NCBI GenBank assembly: GCA_016859345.1
Contig: CM029120.1
Coordinates: forward strand, 9,482,501-9,546,500
Reading direction: 5' to 3'
Source: Istiophorus platypterus
Lineage: Eukaryota > Chordata > Actinopteri > Istiophoriformes > Istiophoridae
Length of the DNA: 64,000 bases
The position numbers and the translations under genes are program-made. This document shows, piece after piece, positions 37,269 through 51,854 of the stretch. Under the pieces are notes generated by a model. That model was not told the DNA's origin and did not search any database. It saw nothing but the letters and a program-made list of their open reading frames with translations. Every line of letters begins with the position of its first letter. Positions within the stretch are counted from its first letter, which is position 1.

Positions 37269-40200
37269 TCACCTCTTCTTGGGGGCTTGGGTGGTGCGGG
37301 GCGGAGTGACAGGCCGACCAGAATTTACACCACCATACTGGTATTTGGCCTTCTTCTCTGAGGGCTTTAGGATCTTTAACACAGAAACACAGATAAACAG
37401 GGAGAGAAGATGTGCGAGTATTTCTGAGATTATTTGTGCAGTATCAAAAGGCTGTTAGCATAAATGTGCATGTGTCTCAGTGGTTATCACGCTACCTGGA
37501 AGGAGCACATGAGGGATTCGTCAACACTCATCATGCCACCTGCATTGTCAAACTCTCCGCAGTAGTTTGGAGCAGAGAAAAGTGTGACCAGTTGGCGTTT
37601 GGCAAAGAACTCGTATCCATCCTCCACAACCTTTTAGAAGACACATGACATTATTCCAGTGCCTACATTGATCAATACTAAGAAACAGATCTTCAGCTAG
37701 TTTAAGAATCTAACTTAGCTACCAAGGTTGAGTGTACAAAAACACCTACACCTGAATCAATATAAAACACACGCAACACAGAGCCAAAATAGCTGTGGTT
37801 AGTGGGCTGGTGCTAGTTGTTCACTTCTTTCATCAATTAACAGAAAAGCTATAAACTCTGATTCTGATAATCAACTGAGAGTTGTTGCTTTTTTTCAATC
37901 AGGTAAATGTACCGAAGGCCATGTGTTACAAATGCAAACAGTAGCTTGTCAGTCTCTGAATTATAAAAAAAAAGAAAAAGAAAAAAAAAGATTAATAATA
38001 ACAGAGTGCTAAATGAAATGAGAGTAAAAAAAACATGGGGAAAAAAATAGATGAAATGGGAGCAGGAAATTAGGGGCTATATCTGGTTTAGCTCTGAGGC
38101 CTGCATATTTTTTTTAACAGTAAGAGTAATTGAGTAATTACTCGTACCAAACAGACACAACCGAATGGAAGTGAGCTATCATTGAAGTGCGTGGTCAACC
38201 AATTCTAAGTCACCTTGTAAAAAAACATCCTGTAAGATTGAGATCAATTTGCCTGCAGTGTGCTTCCTGCGCTTCAAAAGTACCTGGTGGGCTCTGCAGA
38301 TGAGGTCCAGGTCATGGCGATTGAGGAACTTGCTGACCACATCAGCCCCAAAGGTGAAGGAGACCCCGCGGTCGTTCTCTCCCCAGCCTTGTACATCCTT
38401 ATCTGGGTCTGACCACAACAGGTCACACAGCAGGCCTTAGAGACACACGGGAAGAGGGGAGATGGGTCACATAATTAATGAAGGAGTTCACAGAAGCATA
38501 TAGACAGACAGTGGGGAGAAAGAATGTGCTAAAATCCAGCTGACTTTGCTGATGTAACACAGACGATTATTTGATGTAATACTTGTTCGTTCAGGAAGGG
38601 AGAGGCGGGATCTTCATTAAAAGGTAAACTTAAAATTCCAGGGAGAAATCCAGAGGAAGGGAACATGTCCAATTCAGTTCAGGAACATGCATCTAAGTAT
38701 GTGCATGCATGTGCGCACGCACACACGCACACACACACACACAAACACACACACAACCACAGTACCTGTATCAGGCACATCTGTTGGCCTCATGATCCTG
38801 CGAATCTGTTCCATTGACTGCAAATCAGGCGATAGCCCTGAAACAGAAGCCTTTGATTAGGGTTACTACAATTACATTTAGGTACATGGCATTTAGGCTT
38901 AGACATTGAAGCAATTTCATTTTCAGAGGCATAAAGGTGTTTTGCATTTGGGAGTTTTTCACTGGAACTCTCAATATGCAGTACAAAGATGTGTCAATGC
39001 AAACAAAGGAGGCCGTCATTAGGCTGAAAAAAATAAACCAAATAAACCTATCGGACAGAGAGAAGAATTTATAGGAGTGGCCAAATCAACAATATGGTAC
39101 ATTATTAAAAAGAGGGAATGCACTGGAAAGGTCTGCAACACCAAAAGGCCTGGAAGACCATAGAGGTCAACTAAAGTTGGTGATTACAGAATTCTTTCCT
39201 TGGTGAAGAAAAACCCTTCAAAACATCTAGCCAGGTCAAGAAAACTGTTGGGGAGGAAGACGTATTATTGTCGAGGTCTGCAATCAAGAGACGGCTGCAT
39301 GAATGTAAATACAGTGGGTTTATCAAAAGGTGCAAATCACTGGTAACACTTGAGAACTGAAAGGCAAGATTAGACTTTGCCAGAAAACAAGTACAAAAGC
39401 CTGCTCAGTTCTGGTGCATGAGTCTTTGGAAAGATGAAACCAAGGTTAACTTGGCAATGTTACTGGGTCACTGGTGTTTATGGTTGATGTGACTGCTGAC
39501 AGGAGCAGCAGGATGAATTCTGAAGTGTACAGGGCTCTAGAAAGAATCAGACATCAGACTCTTGAAGATTCAGCCAAATGCTAAAAAACTGATAGGATGG
39601 TGTTTCATAGTACAAATGGATAATGACCCAAAACATACTGTGAGAGCAACCTAAGACCTCAAGACAAAGAAATTGAACATTCTTCAATGGCCAAGTCAGT
39701 CAGCTGACCTCAACCAAATTCAACATGCATTTTAATTACTGAAGACAAAACTGAGGGCAAAAAGACCCAGAAACAGGTAGAAATTGAAGGTAGCTGGAGT
39801 AAAAAACAGGCAAAGCATCTCAAGGGGGGGAAACTTAACATTAGGCAATTTCTATGGTTTCCAGACTTCAGACAGTCATGGCACACAAAGGATTTTCATC
39901 CAGGTATTAAAAATAATCTTTATATTTCATTTTATGTTTGTTTGTCCAATTACTTTTGAGCCTCTGAAACTGAGGGACTGAGAATAAAAATAGCTGAATT
40001 CCTAAGCAGTTATTTCAATATCTTTGTTAAACCCCTTGAATTGAAGTTGAAAGTCTCCACTTTAAACACATCTTGATGTTTGTTTAAATTCCATTATGGT
40101 GGTTTACTGTGGCAAAATTACAAAAACTCTGTCACTATCCAAATATTTACATACCTAACTGTATATTTCGAACATGGCCATCAAAAAAAACACTGTTTAG

Positions 40201-43200
40201 AGTTGGGAGAAGGGAAAGAAATGAGTAACAACAGTAGCACTCTCACCTCCATGGCAGCAGAAGATCTTCTCATCAATAATAGCAGCAATGGGGAGGCAGT
40301 TAAAGCAGTCAGTGAACGTCTTCCACAACTTAATGTTGAACCTGCGCTTACCTGTGGGAGCACACAAACATACAATATTGTGATATGATTATACACAGTG
40401 CATACTTCAGGGATGTTTGTGTGCAGGATGAATTCATACTTACACTCATCGTAGAACCCATAAATGCGATTAATGGAAGCACACTCATGGTTGCCCCTGA
40501 GCAGGAAGAAGTTCTCTGGGTATTTGATCTTGTAGGCCAGCAGAAGGCAGATCGTTTCCAGGGACTGCTTCCCTCTGTCCACGTAGTCACCCAGGAAAAG
40601 GTAGTTTGCCTCTGGGGGGAAGCCACCATACTCAAACAGCCTCAGCAGATCTGTGTACTGCCCATGGATATCACCTGAGGAGAGGGTGTCAGAGACCAGG
40701 GTGAGGGAGGACAAGGTGTCTTATCGACTTTTTACTGTAGGTGCAGTCAGAAAGGCAGAGGGCGGTGAGAAAATACCAAAGCTTAGAGAGAAAAACAATT
40801 TGTAGAATTTAAGATAGTTGAGCAAAAGGTAAAAGATTTTTAAACACAGTGTTGATGCAGTTTGCGGAGATAGAAAAGGATAAGATGTAGATAAAAGACA
40901 CTAGAATATTTTCAAAACAACTGCAGGGCTTAACACCAAAGCAAATGTTTTTAGTTTCTCTATCTCTAAACCACATATTCACCCCCAAGTACACATGCAC
41001 ACTAACTTCTCTCTCTCTGAAGCTTCTTGATCTTAAGTACACAGTCAATCATGTAGGTTGCTGGGGATGTATGACTGTGGCTATGCTTTACTGGGACAGC
41101 ATCATCAAGTGAATGAATGCTCACACAAAATCAGCTATTACAGCTGCCACCAGATCAATGCCATGGCACATGGGAATGGTCACAATCCAGGCTAATCATA
41201 GAAATAAAGGACGCACATCCACACATCCACAGAAACTAACTTTAATTTTAACAGCTCTCCCAGGATTCAGGGTCACTCTCTCCTCTCTTTGACATCAGTC
41301 ATGCAGTGATGAGCTTGAGGCGCTCTCACCAAAGCACAGGATCTCTGCAGGGGACCCTAACTTCATCACCTAGCCAAGACCTGCTTCCTTTTATATCCTC
41401 TTGCACCAACGTAAGAGCTGCTCTAATTTAGGCTAAGTGCTCCAGAGACAGATAACTGCAGAGAGCCTCACCAGAACAGCTAGGACAATAATAACAGGCT
41501 TTATTGTGACCAAAACGGAAAACAAATTCATGTGCCACACTCTTTATATGGCAAAGCTTCATAACAAATACAAATTAAAATGGAATAGATCTTGTTAAAC
41601 TGTCTGGCCCTGAGATTAAAATAACCAATAAAAATTGCAACTTTTATGCTGGAGTCATAAGAGTGGCTGGCATAGGTTTTTATATTCCACGGTGCCTAGA
41701 AATGCCAACCACAACTGGCACAAAACTGATATGGCTACAGGCCTATATTTATTTCTGCCTATGTCTAAGGAAGGCTTGTAAAAGCACACTTTTCTGTCCA
41801 AATGAATGATTAAATGAATAACTCTGAATGTCTCAAATCTAGCTCTCCTTGTATTCAGAGGTCTTCTTGTGCTTAGCCCATTGGTTTGTGTTTCACCACC
41901 AATCTTTTTCCTTGCCCTTAATATGCAGCTTGCCATCTAGAGTTTTGATGCAAGTACCCGTAATGGTAACAACTTCACAGTCCTTCACATTAATAATACA
42001 ATATCAATACTTCAATGAAACAAGTTTTAAAGTATTAATGCAGCAACATAACACAGGTCACATACCTTATTTTGAGTTTGAAATTTTCATAAAAGAATGA
42101 AAACGTGATGGTAGCAGGGATCCAAATTGCTTCAGTATTATACCAAAACAAGAATTTTTTTTCCCGTTGTTTTATAGCAAACAATTATTGCACCATTTTG
42201 TGTTCCAGTAAATGATATTTGATTGCTAATCTGTCACAATAGCAAAACTAGTCATATATCTCTTCTTCTGTCTATATGTGCTAATCTAACTAGAGTTTAC
42301 AACGGTCCTTGGACTGCCTGAACTGACAAATACTACATAAAAACATGAAAACACAGCACAGATTTTTTTAGTCTTGGCAGTCAGAACATGGACAACAGAG
42401 TAAATACACAAGACTAAGTAAATATGGAGGACATTGAATAGAGAACAATAAATCTTGCTTTTGCCTGCACCAAAACAGAAATGGACATGAAGCAATAAAC
42501 ACTTAGCCCTGTTCATTTATACTGCAGTTTCTTCATAAAAGGAAAGGAAATGAAGGAACAAAGCCACAACTGGATAAAATGGTAGTGACAGTGACATGGC
42601 AACATAGACTATAATCTCACAGTGATGATTGGAAGTCAGTGAACTTTGTAAGAACAGGGTTAACTTCGGCTGAGCTGTGGCTCTGCAGTAAAACCTGGAT
42701 AAACTGCCTTATAAAATAATGTTCTTTCATTCATGTCATACAAAACTATTCCCCTGCTTGTTGCCATTTTCAGTGTGTTGTTTTTGTTGTTATTTCACCT
42801 GACTTGGAATGATTTAGCAGCCAGGATTTGAGTGTCTGTCTGTTTAACAATTTCTGCCCCCAGACTTCACACTAAGAGTTGCTGCATGAAGTAGCGCAGT
42901 CTAGGTTACTGCTGTGCACATAAATTTGTGAGCCTCACCAAGTCTGGCTTTCTATTGGATAGCCCTCTGCCTGCCCTCTCACAAGGAATTGTAGGACAGC
43001 AGTAAATTGTTTACTCACCACTGCCTCTGCAGAGTCAAAAGAGTCCAAGAATAGCAGCACAGAGATTTAGGGTTTAAAAAGCAGAGCACAAGGTGGAACA
43101 CTAAGAAAAAAAATACAGGAGTGCTGAACTTGAGGTCAGTGTTATAAATGAGCAGGTTTGTCTCAGAACACAAGATGATATAAAAGCAAAGGCCAGAGCA

Positions 43201-46200
43201 CAACTCTACAGTAATAAAAGGGCACGATGTGTATCTTATCCCACTCATGTATTGTACACAAATTGATATTCATAGCAAAATATAGAGAATATTTATATTC
43301 ATATGACATCCCTGCTTTATATACTGAAAGATCAGGTTAATATGGAAATCAAATTAGCAATCAAATCAAATAAATAAGACGATACCCATGTTTGCACAGT
43401 GTAATGGCCACTATATTAGCAAAGCATTAGGACATCGTAATCTAAGTAATAAATCTATAATCAAGGATGCTGTTGCATGACCTGATCATGAAAACAACAG
43501 ATACACACGAAAAAACTCAGCAAACTGATAATTTTCCATAAGTGTAATATTGTATGTATTTGCTGTTCTAGCTGACATGATAATTTTATCAAAACTATTT
43601 TCAAACAACAAAGAAACACACACAAAAAAATCTAGTTTTCAGCCCTTCTGACAGGCTCTGACAGGTTATTTTGGTAATTTAGGTAACTCTTTCATTTAAG
43701 AGGGAGTTTACAAGTTTCCAAGTGCCCAAGCTCATAAGATCACTGAAACAGGTTTTCTTGCTCTAATTATTCCTTCTTTCACACTGGCCATTAAGAAATT
43801 CCTTCCAAAAGTGATTTCAGTGGAAATGATGGGGGACAAAATTCACAGGCCTCACTACAGAAAAATATTGTGTACAGAAGTTAATGCTAAGCTTATATAA
43901 TGCTCAAACCTTCTGTTTGTATGGACACCTGGCAAATGTCTGCAGACAGACTTGAAAAATTATGAACCAATCCTTTAACTTTTAAACGTTAATGTCATAG
44001 TGCACTCTACATTTTTTTCCTCTCCTTCTCTTCTTTCTGTTAACTGATTGTGCTACTAATCAGTCAGCACTTACAGACAGATAATAACGAAAGGCATCCT
44101 AATCAACTAAGACCTGACACTGTAGAAAGTTTGAAAATGTATGATAAATGTGACCACGGAATGCAAATCTACACATAGACAGTAAAACATAGCAGCAATG
44201 CTTGTGATCTTTCTTCAGCTAATTCAACAGGCTAACAAATTAATTACATTTGGTTATTAATCATTAAGGTCAAATTTTAGTTAACACGCAATCACTTCGT
44301 AATTTTATATAGGATTGTTATTACAAGGTGATGTTTAGTAACCAAAATACCCTCACAATGAGTTTTTGATTATTATTATTCATGTCACTGCACAAGGAAC
44401 ATGATTGTTAACACTGAGTTGAAAGATCCAAGTTAATATTCCTTTGTTCAAATAAATGATAAAATCAAAGATGCTAGTGACAAAACTGTGCCACTGGCAT
44501 TAATGTTAACAGGTGAGAGGGAGTAAGTGCAGAACCTGATCCATGTGACCTTAGTAAATAAATAAAGGCATTCACTGTTGGTCTTTATAATGGTGCTCCC
44601 AAATTCTGCCACAACTGCTGCGAGTTAAAGGCAAGTAATCAACCTGGGGTTAGAAGCAGTAGCAACAGAACAAAGAAAACCAAAAGAGGGTCGAAGAAAT
44701 TTTACACAGTGACAAATAACACCGCCTCAGACTCATGTGTATTTCAGAGTAATGTGCCCGGGTAAGGTCTACACCAATGAAGGCAATTATGGCCTTTATT
44801 GCCAGTTATCGTGATCAATGTAGTGTTAGACACATGAATAACATCACTCTCTCAAAATTCAATCTAGCAAGAAACAAAATCAATAAGACTTCATCCAATT
44901 ACTGCTTCTCATTACCATGTTTCTCACTTAAATTCAAATACTGCCATCAGAGGTTGATGCAATCCAAGGCCCACATTACAGCAGTCAAAGTAAATTGTGT
45001 GTGGGAAGAGAGCCACAAGTGAATTTTGTGTACACCTGAGCATATACAGTATATGATCTTGTGTGCTGTATTTTCAAGGGCTGGCACATATTTTAGACAG
45101 CTCAGTGTTGTTTGCAATTGCAGCACTACACTGGGGGAAGAGATAAAGCATGTGGGAGTGTGCAGAGATGTGCAGGAGCCAGTGAAAGATAGTGGTAGTG
45201 ATAGTGGTATCTATTTCAACTGTTGAGAAGGAGCTAAGTGGCGAATGTTTAGTTCTTTGGTCTACTTTGGTTTTTGTATGTTATATGTGCAAGGCAGTGA
45301 TGCACAATCTGTGTACATGTTTGCAATTCCAAAAAAATGTATACTTCTGTAACATACACAGCACAGTCAAGTCGAAAGAATAACAGTTGCTTAATATATG
45401 ACCCAGGCTGAGGCAGTGTTATCCCATCTGGTTACATAAGTAAACTCTGCGTCAAAGAAATAGATTGCTGCTCTGGGCTGTGCAAACCAGGCTGTGCTCT
45501 GCAGAGTGGGAGTTTGCCACTGGTGCACCCGACCCTTCAGAGTCAGAATGGAGCTTTCTGTTTGAACTGCTCTTTAAAAATTAAGATATTAGTTCAATGG
45601 TTGCAGGCAAATATTCAAGCCGTGTACATGTAAATCCAATTCTTGGCCCACAGAAAAAGCAAATATATAATAGATATATTTTATTTTATAATTTATTATA
45701 TATGCTGAGTTTTGTGCACAGTTGGTAGACATGGCCATTTTTATGTATAATATCGCCTGTCATTACCTTTCATATGATTAATTACTTGCTTGAAGCACAG
45801 TATCTCAATTCAAGCAGTCGGTGAATTGCACTTTGGCACTGCACTCATTTTCAGGAATTAGGAAGGTATTTGGCTTTTTATTTTGGCACTGGTATTTTTA
45901 TTTTTTTTTAGCAGTTATTTTCAGGTTAGGCTTTTCCTCCCTGTGCTTGTAAACCTCTCAATTTAGAAGTGTTTTAAAGGAAATGTCACAGAGGACAACA
46001 AAAGTGTGACATCAAGATGAAAAGCAAGTAAGCAAGCAAAAATAAGTATGAGGTGGTGAGAAAATGACCCAAAGCAAGGGTAGAAATATAAAACACTGAC
46101 CACAGATCTTCAGGGGTGCCTCAAGCTCCAGCAGGATGGGCTGGCTGAGGAAGATCTCCCTGGATTTGATGCAAAGGCCCCGGACCTCCGCCTCGGTCAT

Positions 46201-47858
46201 CTGGACTATCTTCCCCGGGCGACATCCCCGCACTGCAGAGGAGAGAAAGGGCAATGGTAATGCAATCAATTGTTATCGTTATTTTAAGTGTTATTGCAGC
46301 AACTGCAAAAATCCTTGAACACCACAAAGTTCATCAGAAAGCAGGCACAACTGAATCATTTTCCACCCATGGGTAAAAAAGAACTGTTGTAGCAGAACCA
46401 CAAAGCAGTCTTAAAATCTGATGAGCTGTGGGAGTAATGATTCTGTGGCTTATAGCTGCTAAATCTCAGCCATACTTAAGAAACCAAATGCTTCGACTAG
46501 AGCAGCTTGCATCTTCAGCAGTAGTGTGGGTTTATTGGCTGTGTAGTTGCACTTTTAGGTTAAGCCTACACTCTGGGGTTCTGCCACCTATCTGGGTGCA
46601 GATTTTTTTTCTGTGTGCATAGTGAGTACTGCAAATGTCAGCTACGCTGAGTAGCTGAGATAGTCAAAGATATGAAAAGTAAGATTATATACTGTGTAAA
46701 AACTGCTTCCTCGTCATATTACCTGGAGGCCAGAATACATCACTAAAGTTAAAGTTTCGTTTACTTTAAAAAAAATCTGTGTCTAAAACATTTGACGTTT
46801 TGTTTTATTCCAGATTTGGAAAGCTTGGTTAGTGCATTCCCTCGGAAAGACAGCATCAAAAGAGCACACACTCCCATGGCATTACAACTATACCAAAACA
46901 GACTATTGCTAATGATAAACACAAGCTGAGAATGAGACTAAATGAATAACAGGCTGAGGAATGGAATTATAATACTGATATAAAATGATCAAGTGTTCCT
47001 AGTGTCTTTTATACACAAATAGTAAATGGTAATTGGAATGGTAATTTTAACTCGAGTCCTAGTTTGACGCCCAAAAAAAGAAAATCACAGTACTGTGTGA
47101 TGGTGAACACTTGAGTTTATGCGACATCCAAGAATTTTGATATTGCCTTAAAGCTTGATGCCAACTAAAGGATATATGAGCCTGGTGAAACAAATGTGTG
47201 TTAGTCGGAGAGGAAGTTTCCTTAAACACTTTTCCTCCTTCCCTTTTTGTTTCCTGAAAGGATGAGAAATGATAGAATGGACAAATGGGGAGCAGTTTAA
47301 AATGGATTAACTGGTGTATTGGTGAAGAATTCCAATAGCTTAGTGAATGCATTTTTCTGCATCCATAAAAGCACTTGTGTGCATACCAATGTTACTTACA
47401 GTCTACTCAGACTCCCTCACTGTCACTGTCTCATTAGTCATGTAATCCAACCAAATCTGAGAGAAGAGAGCAAACCAGAGGAATATGGATCCTCACTGAC
47501 GGTGAATCCATGTGCCAAAAACTATTCAAGGGCTCCACCAACCTTAATTAACTGTTGCTTTACACCGTCAAATTTCTCTATCATCCATCTACTGTATCTG
47601 CACTGCTATACCCATGAGCTAAGCATGGTGTGAAGCATGAAATTGTAGAAGTAGGACTCTTCAGTCCATGGCCTGGCCTCATCAGAGCCGAGTGAGTTAA
47701 GCTTGGATGCTTAGGCTGCTCGGCTATAACACTGAACCTTTCGCTGTTCACACTTCTGCAGGCTGGCACTTTAAAAGAGATTACGTTCTTAAGAACACTG
47801 AGGGGCAAAGGCTAAAATGAAGCAATGACAAGGATTTGCAGCCATCAGAAACCAAATC

Positions 47859-47901
<43 letters not shown>

Positions 47902-50687
47902 GTGTTTGTGTAAAATTGTGTGGTTGTATACATGTCTGGAGAAAGTAAAAACAGGGTTTCATAAGTTTTAATTTCAATCAATAAGTACTCTCAATGACAC
48001 TTGGACAGCAAAGCATATAGTAGGCTATTGGGTGATGCTGGGATGCACAATGAAGATTTATGGCCTTTAAAATGGTCCAGCTTAGAAACTAAGCCCTAGA
48101 GAATTATTAGTCTCTACATATGGTACATCTGTGTCAAACATCAGAAAATACCAATGAATGTGTTTCAGGTCATAACTGGTTCGGTTACATCTAAAACTAT
48201 ATCATGCAGACAGCACGTTGTGGGAAACCACACACACATCTACAGCAAGGTACTGAGAAAATGAACAATGAAATGTACAAACTTATTTCAAAGCCTGGTT
48301 TTTCTCTGAGCTAAGTTGCAGAGTGCATTTTTGCGCGATGGTGATTCACAAAATGGTGATTTGTGGCTGGCGGTCAATTAATCTGGCCATTATTATTCTG
48401 ATTAAATGTCTGATCCATAAATGTAAGAACATTGTGAAAGATGCCTGATACAATTTCATAAGGCACAAGTTAACATCTTCAGACATCTTTTTTTTGTCAA
48501 ATTAACAATCTAAAAACCATAAAAACTATCAATTCACTGTCAAATAAAACAGAGACAGGCAGAAAATCCTCAAATGTGAGACAATGGAAAAAGGGATTAC
48601 TTGGTATATTTACTCCAAAATTTTGACTCAAACAAAGAATCGATTATCAAATATACTTGCTTACGTTCTGTTGACAATAACATCCAAATCAATGACACAT
48701 GCACAGTCACTTGCTTTATTAGCGTGAAAACAGAAAAGTGACAGCATTTTAAACCCAAAAGATCACAACAAAACCGACCACTTTTGAAAGATGCCAATGC
48801 CAAGTAAAACTTGTATTAAAAACATGAGTAGCACAATCAACAAGTCACTGCAGTGCAAGCTGAATGCAGAGGGAATTGCAGTGTGCAGAAGATAAACAAG
48901 CCTTCGGGATGAACAAAGATGACAAGCCACAAGTCACAGTCACTAGCTGTCAAATACCAATTCCCACAAACCTTCAGATGACTGATGATCGTGACTGTGT
49001 AACGCTAGAGAAAATGGGCAAGGGGCGGCTTGCAGGTAGTCAAGAAATGGTATTTATTTTTTTTTCTGCTTATTTCCAATTAAGTTTACCATGTATTAGC
49101 TATGTTAACGCATCTAAAATGGAACCGCGAGAAACATAAGGAAGCTGCAGTGTGACAGCATATTCCTGCAATAATTATGAATGCAAAATTTTTAGCATTT
49201 CAGTGCCTGGCATAGTGTTTCATCTCCAACAGAGTCACAGATACTGGCGGAAAGTATGCCAAGGACAGCTGAATTCGCCTTAGTGTTCTGGTCTGACTCA
49301 GAGGATATCTCACAGGGGAACAGAAAACTCCCTGCCTTCTCTTATAGCAAGTGTACAGCAAACACAAAGGGATTTTTTTTTGCACATCCCCGGTTCCAAA
49401 ATCTGGTCCTCACACACCAGCAAAATTCCTCTGATTATTTTCCCCAAGTTCTAAACCAATAATGTGAACGTGAACAAAGCAACACAAGACGGTCACTTTA
49501 AAACGTGGATATTATCGTCTTTGTGAACATGTCGAAGAAACACAGCAGCTCTTCAACCTGTTCTAATTTTGCAACGTCCCTGACGTGTGCTCTTGTTATT
49601 TATCTGTTCTGACATATTTACAGTGAACGTGTGTGCACCACGGGCCCTGTGTGCATGAGTGCACTGAATCACAGCCACCTGCCCACTAAAATCACACCCA
49701 CGGACCCGGGCGAGGGAGTGAGCGACACAAGATAAAAACTGTATCACCCAAAAAAATCACAACCGACTTTAAAGTCAAATCCGACCGTGAAGGAAGAGAT
49801 AGAGGTATCGACATCAGATTAAAAAAAAAAGGTTAGGTACGTGGCTCGTGTTTTTCCATCTAAAATACAGGCCTATTTCTAAAGCTGATTCATCTGTCAA
49901 AGGATCCCTCTTTGCAATTATGCGAGATTAACCAGGTCACCGATGAAAATTGAAAGACAACTCTCAGCTCGGCGGATGCTGAGCATGAAACGTAACCGTG
50001 TCAAGGGCAGGGACGCTGCTAGAAATCGGTCTCGATGCCTTATCAAGAAAAAAAAAACAAACAAACAAACAAAAACACCCCCAACTTAACCTACGCGATC
50101 GATGCGAGGGTCAACGCTACGAAACGTGAATGTAGGTTGTATTTCAATGTTGTACCGATGAAGGGAAAAACAGTCCCTGCCCCTTCGCTCCCGATACACC
50201 CGCGCCGCGCATAATGTGTAGAATACAGCAAAAACAAACCCAAAAAACAACAACAGAAGGTAGAAAATGTAATCAAACACCACGACACGATTAAAAAGGA
50301 AAAAAAAAAATCCCCGTCGACGAGAGTAACGCGGGGATTACTTCGCTAAGGCTGAGAAATGTAGGCGTTCACCGCCGCCAGTGTTTATAAACACGGCCGG
50401 CTAACGGTAACGTTACCCGGAGCTAGCGAAGCGGGGGATTCACCGCTACGCTCGGCTCGACGTTAGCCGCGCCAGCTAACGCTCCCCTGCCCTCCCCCCC
50501 CTTTTTTTTTTTTTTTCTTTTCCTTACTAAAGCCGAGTTAGTCCGTAGTTAACGGACCAAATCCGACGGCGGGGCTCGGACGGAACCCGGGCCGCCGGCG
50601 CCCGTCTAACGCCGCGGACCGACGGGGTCGTTCACCTTCCAGGAGCCGAGAGATGAGGCTGTCCACGTTCAGCTCGCCCTCCGCCAT
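37269..50687 (-). CDS. ppp1cb: Protein phosphatase 1 catalytic subunit beta
   Basis: Coding exons are 50687-50636, 46232-46101, 40674-40444, 40351-40247, 38837-38766, 38435-38284, 37630-37496 and 37373-37269. They total 984 nt, or 327 aa, exactly the vertebrate length. It is a Ser/Thr phosphatase of myosin phosphatase, glycogen and cell-cycle holoenzymes. The metal-binding motifs GDIHG, GDYVDRG and RGNHE are intact, as are CCHGG, LLWSDPD and [14 protein letters not shown]. The beta isoform is fixed by the N-terminus [11 protein letters not shown] and by the C-terminal [13 protein letters not shown] and [14 protein letters not shown], with the conserved TPPR phosphosite. The first two introns are long (4.4 and 5.4 kb). 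Intron 4 carries a Tc1-like element. The ATG lies in a CpG island. plb1 upstream on the same strand repeats the human PLB1-PPP1CB pairing. Confidence 0.98.
38705..38757. repeat. (CA)n microsatellite in a ppp1cb intron
   Basis: An imperfect (CA)n run with CG interruptions, ending 8 nt from the 3' border of ppp1cb coding exon 5. Confidence 0.9.
38860..40166 (+). pseudogene. Tc1/mariner-like element with decayed transposase, inside a ppp1cb intron
   Basis: In plus orientation, from about 38986, the reading starts like a Tc1 transposase ([14 protein letters not shown]) and then continues through many stops and frameshifts. The later words attcttcaatggccaagtca, caaaacatactgtgagagca and ccaattacttttgagcct are typical of the family. 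The right TIR ends ...ccaaatatttacatacctaactgta at about 40166. The left TIR is too decayed to place; 38860 is a guess from the word ttaggtacatgg. It shares its 3' half with the shorter copy at 28409-29207. It fills most of the intron between ppp1cb exons 4 and 5 in the antisense orientation and cannot be active. Confidence 0.75.
40675..46100 (-). other. ppp1cb intron 2
   Basis: 5.4 kb of AT-rich intron. No further exon, RNA gene or well-defined repeat was recognised in it. Confidence 0.5.
46233..50635 (-). other. ppp1cb intron 1
   Basis: 4.4 kb first intron. It holds a perfect (TG)n microsatellite at about 47861-47906 and an (AAAC)n run at about 50047-50074. CpG content rises from about 50,100 as it enters the promoter island. 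Confidence 0.6.
47861..47908. repeat. (TG)n microsatellite
   Basis: About 22 TG units with a single CG interruption near the end. Confidence 0.95.
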
Positions 50688-50810
50688 CTTCGGACTGATG
50701 CCGCGCAGAGCGCCCGGCCCCGGCTCGGAGTCCCGCCCGCGGGCGCCAGGGGGCGCTGCCGTCGAGGAAACCGTAAAACCGTGGGCGAGGGAGCGGAGCC
50801 GCGCTTTAGA
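50290..50810 (-). promoter_or_regulatory. CpG island promoter of ppp1cb
   Basis: Dense unmethylated-type CpG sequence surrounds the ppp1cb start codon and first splice donor. It contains GC boxes (ggggcggg-like on either strand) and a gtaacgttac palindrome. No TATA box was seen at a fitting distance, as usual for housekeeping phosphatase promoters. Confidence 0.75.
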
Positions 50811-51854
50811 CTCACTCTAAACACCTTTTGTATTAAAAAAAAAAAAATAGTTTATTCGTGGCTTTAGGCTGACAAACATACATATATTGTTTCTGTTAGG
50901 GGGGTTCAGAAATATTCAGATGTTCACGTTTACAAGCAAAATGTACTTCTGCTGCAGAATCTCCTCTGTTATTCATGCACTCAGTTGCCATTTTAGTAGG
51001 AAACAACTGTACAATCTGCACAGGAACAACTGTACAATCTGCACAAGTGCACTTAATAAAGCGGTCACTGAGGGTACGAGGGCCTATTATATAATCAGAT
51101 TATTATTACTGATGCATAAGCATGTAAATAAAAAAAAAAAAAAAAGGATTTTGTCGTTGCAGCTGATGCAGGCTGAGACAGTTTTAGCTTAATCTGAAGC
51201 AATGAATCATACCTTGTGAAGTGACACTGAAAATGAAAAAAATTAGAAAATAGAAATCCTAAATAAAGTACAAAAAAATTTTCAACCCTCAGACCTGTAT
51301 GCAAAGTACAATACTTGAGTAAATGTACTTTCTACTACTGTAGGTTTGTAGCTTTATTAACAGAAGCAGTCGGTGTTTGATTTATGGTGGCAGCAGATTG
51401 CATTGTTTCACTGAGTCGGTTGTTAGATCAGCTACTACATTTAAATACAGGTTGATGCAAAAGTGATATAAAAATTTGAAGGGAACCATCGTTTACCAGT
51501 ACTAGACACTCTTACACACTCTACCATAATTTTTCAACCCTTTGACTTCAATAAAGTTTTTAATCAAAGATTTGAATGGAGAGTCATTCAGTTATCTTAT
51601 TTATTGCTTTCCTTGAGACTGGTGTAGCTTTTTATTTTTCTCTGCATCCAGTAATAATTTCTGGTTCAAGGAGAATAATAAACTTCCTTAGACATAGGGG
51701 ACAAGTCTAACTTATTGTGTCTTATTATGAAAAACTACCTCATTGCCAAAAATCATGTGCTGTCTACAATAACTTTAAAAGATGCTTTGTAGTTTTTGGG
51801 TTTTTTTCAATTTTTCCTTGAATAGTTCAGGGAAACAATACAGAAAGTGGCACT
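50811..51854. other. ppp1cb-plb1 intergenic spacer and plb1 3' UTR
   Basis: A short spacer between the plb1 stop and the ppp1cb promoter. Several minus-strand AATAAA words (plus-strand tttatt near 50849, 51599 and 51631) are candidate plb1 poly(A) signals. A plus-strand A16 run lies at about 51130-51145. No gene was seen. Confidence 0.5.

Noticed and set aside
39784..39981. Plus-strand ORF of 65 aa
   Set aside because: It lies inside the decayed Tc1-like element and does not match an intact transposase segment.
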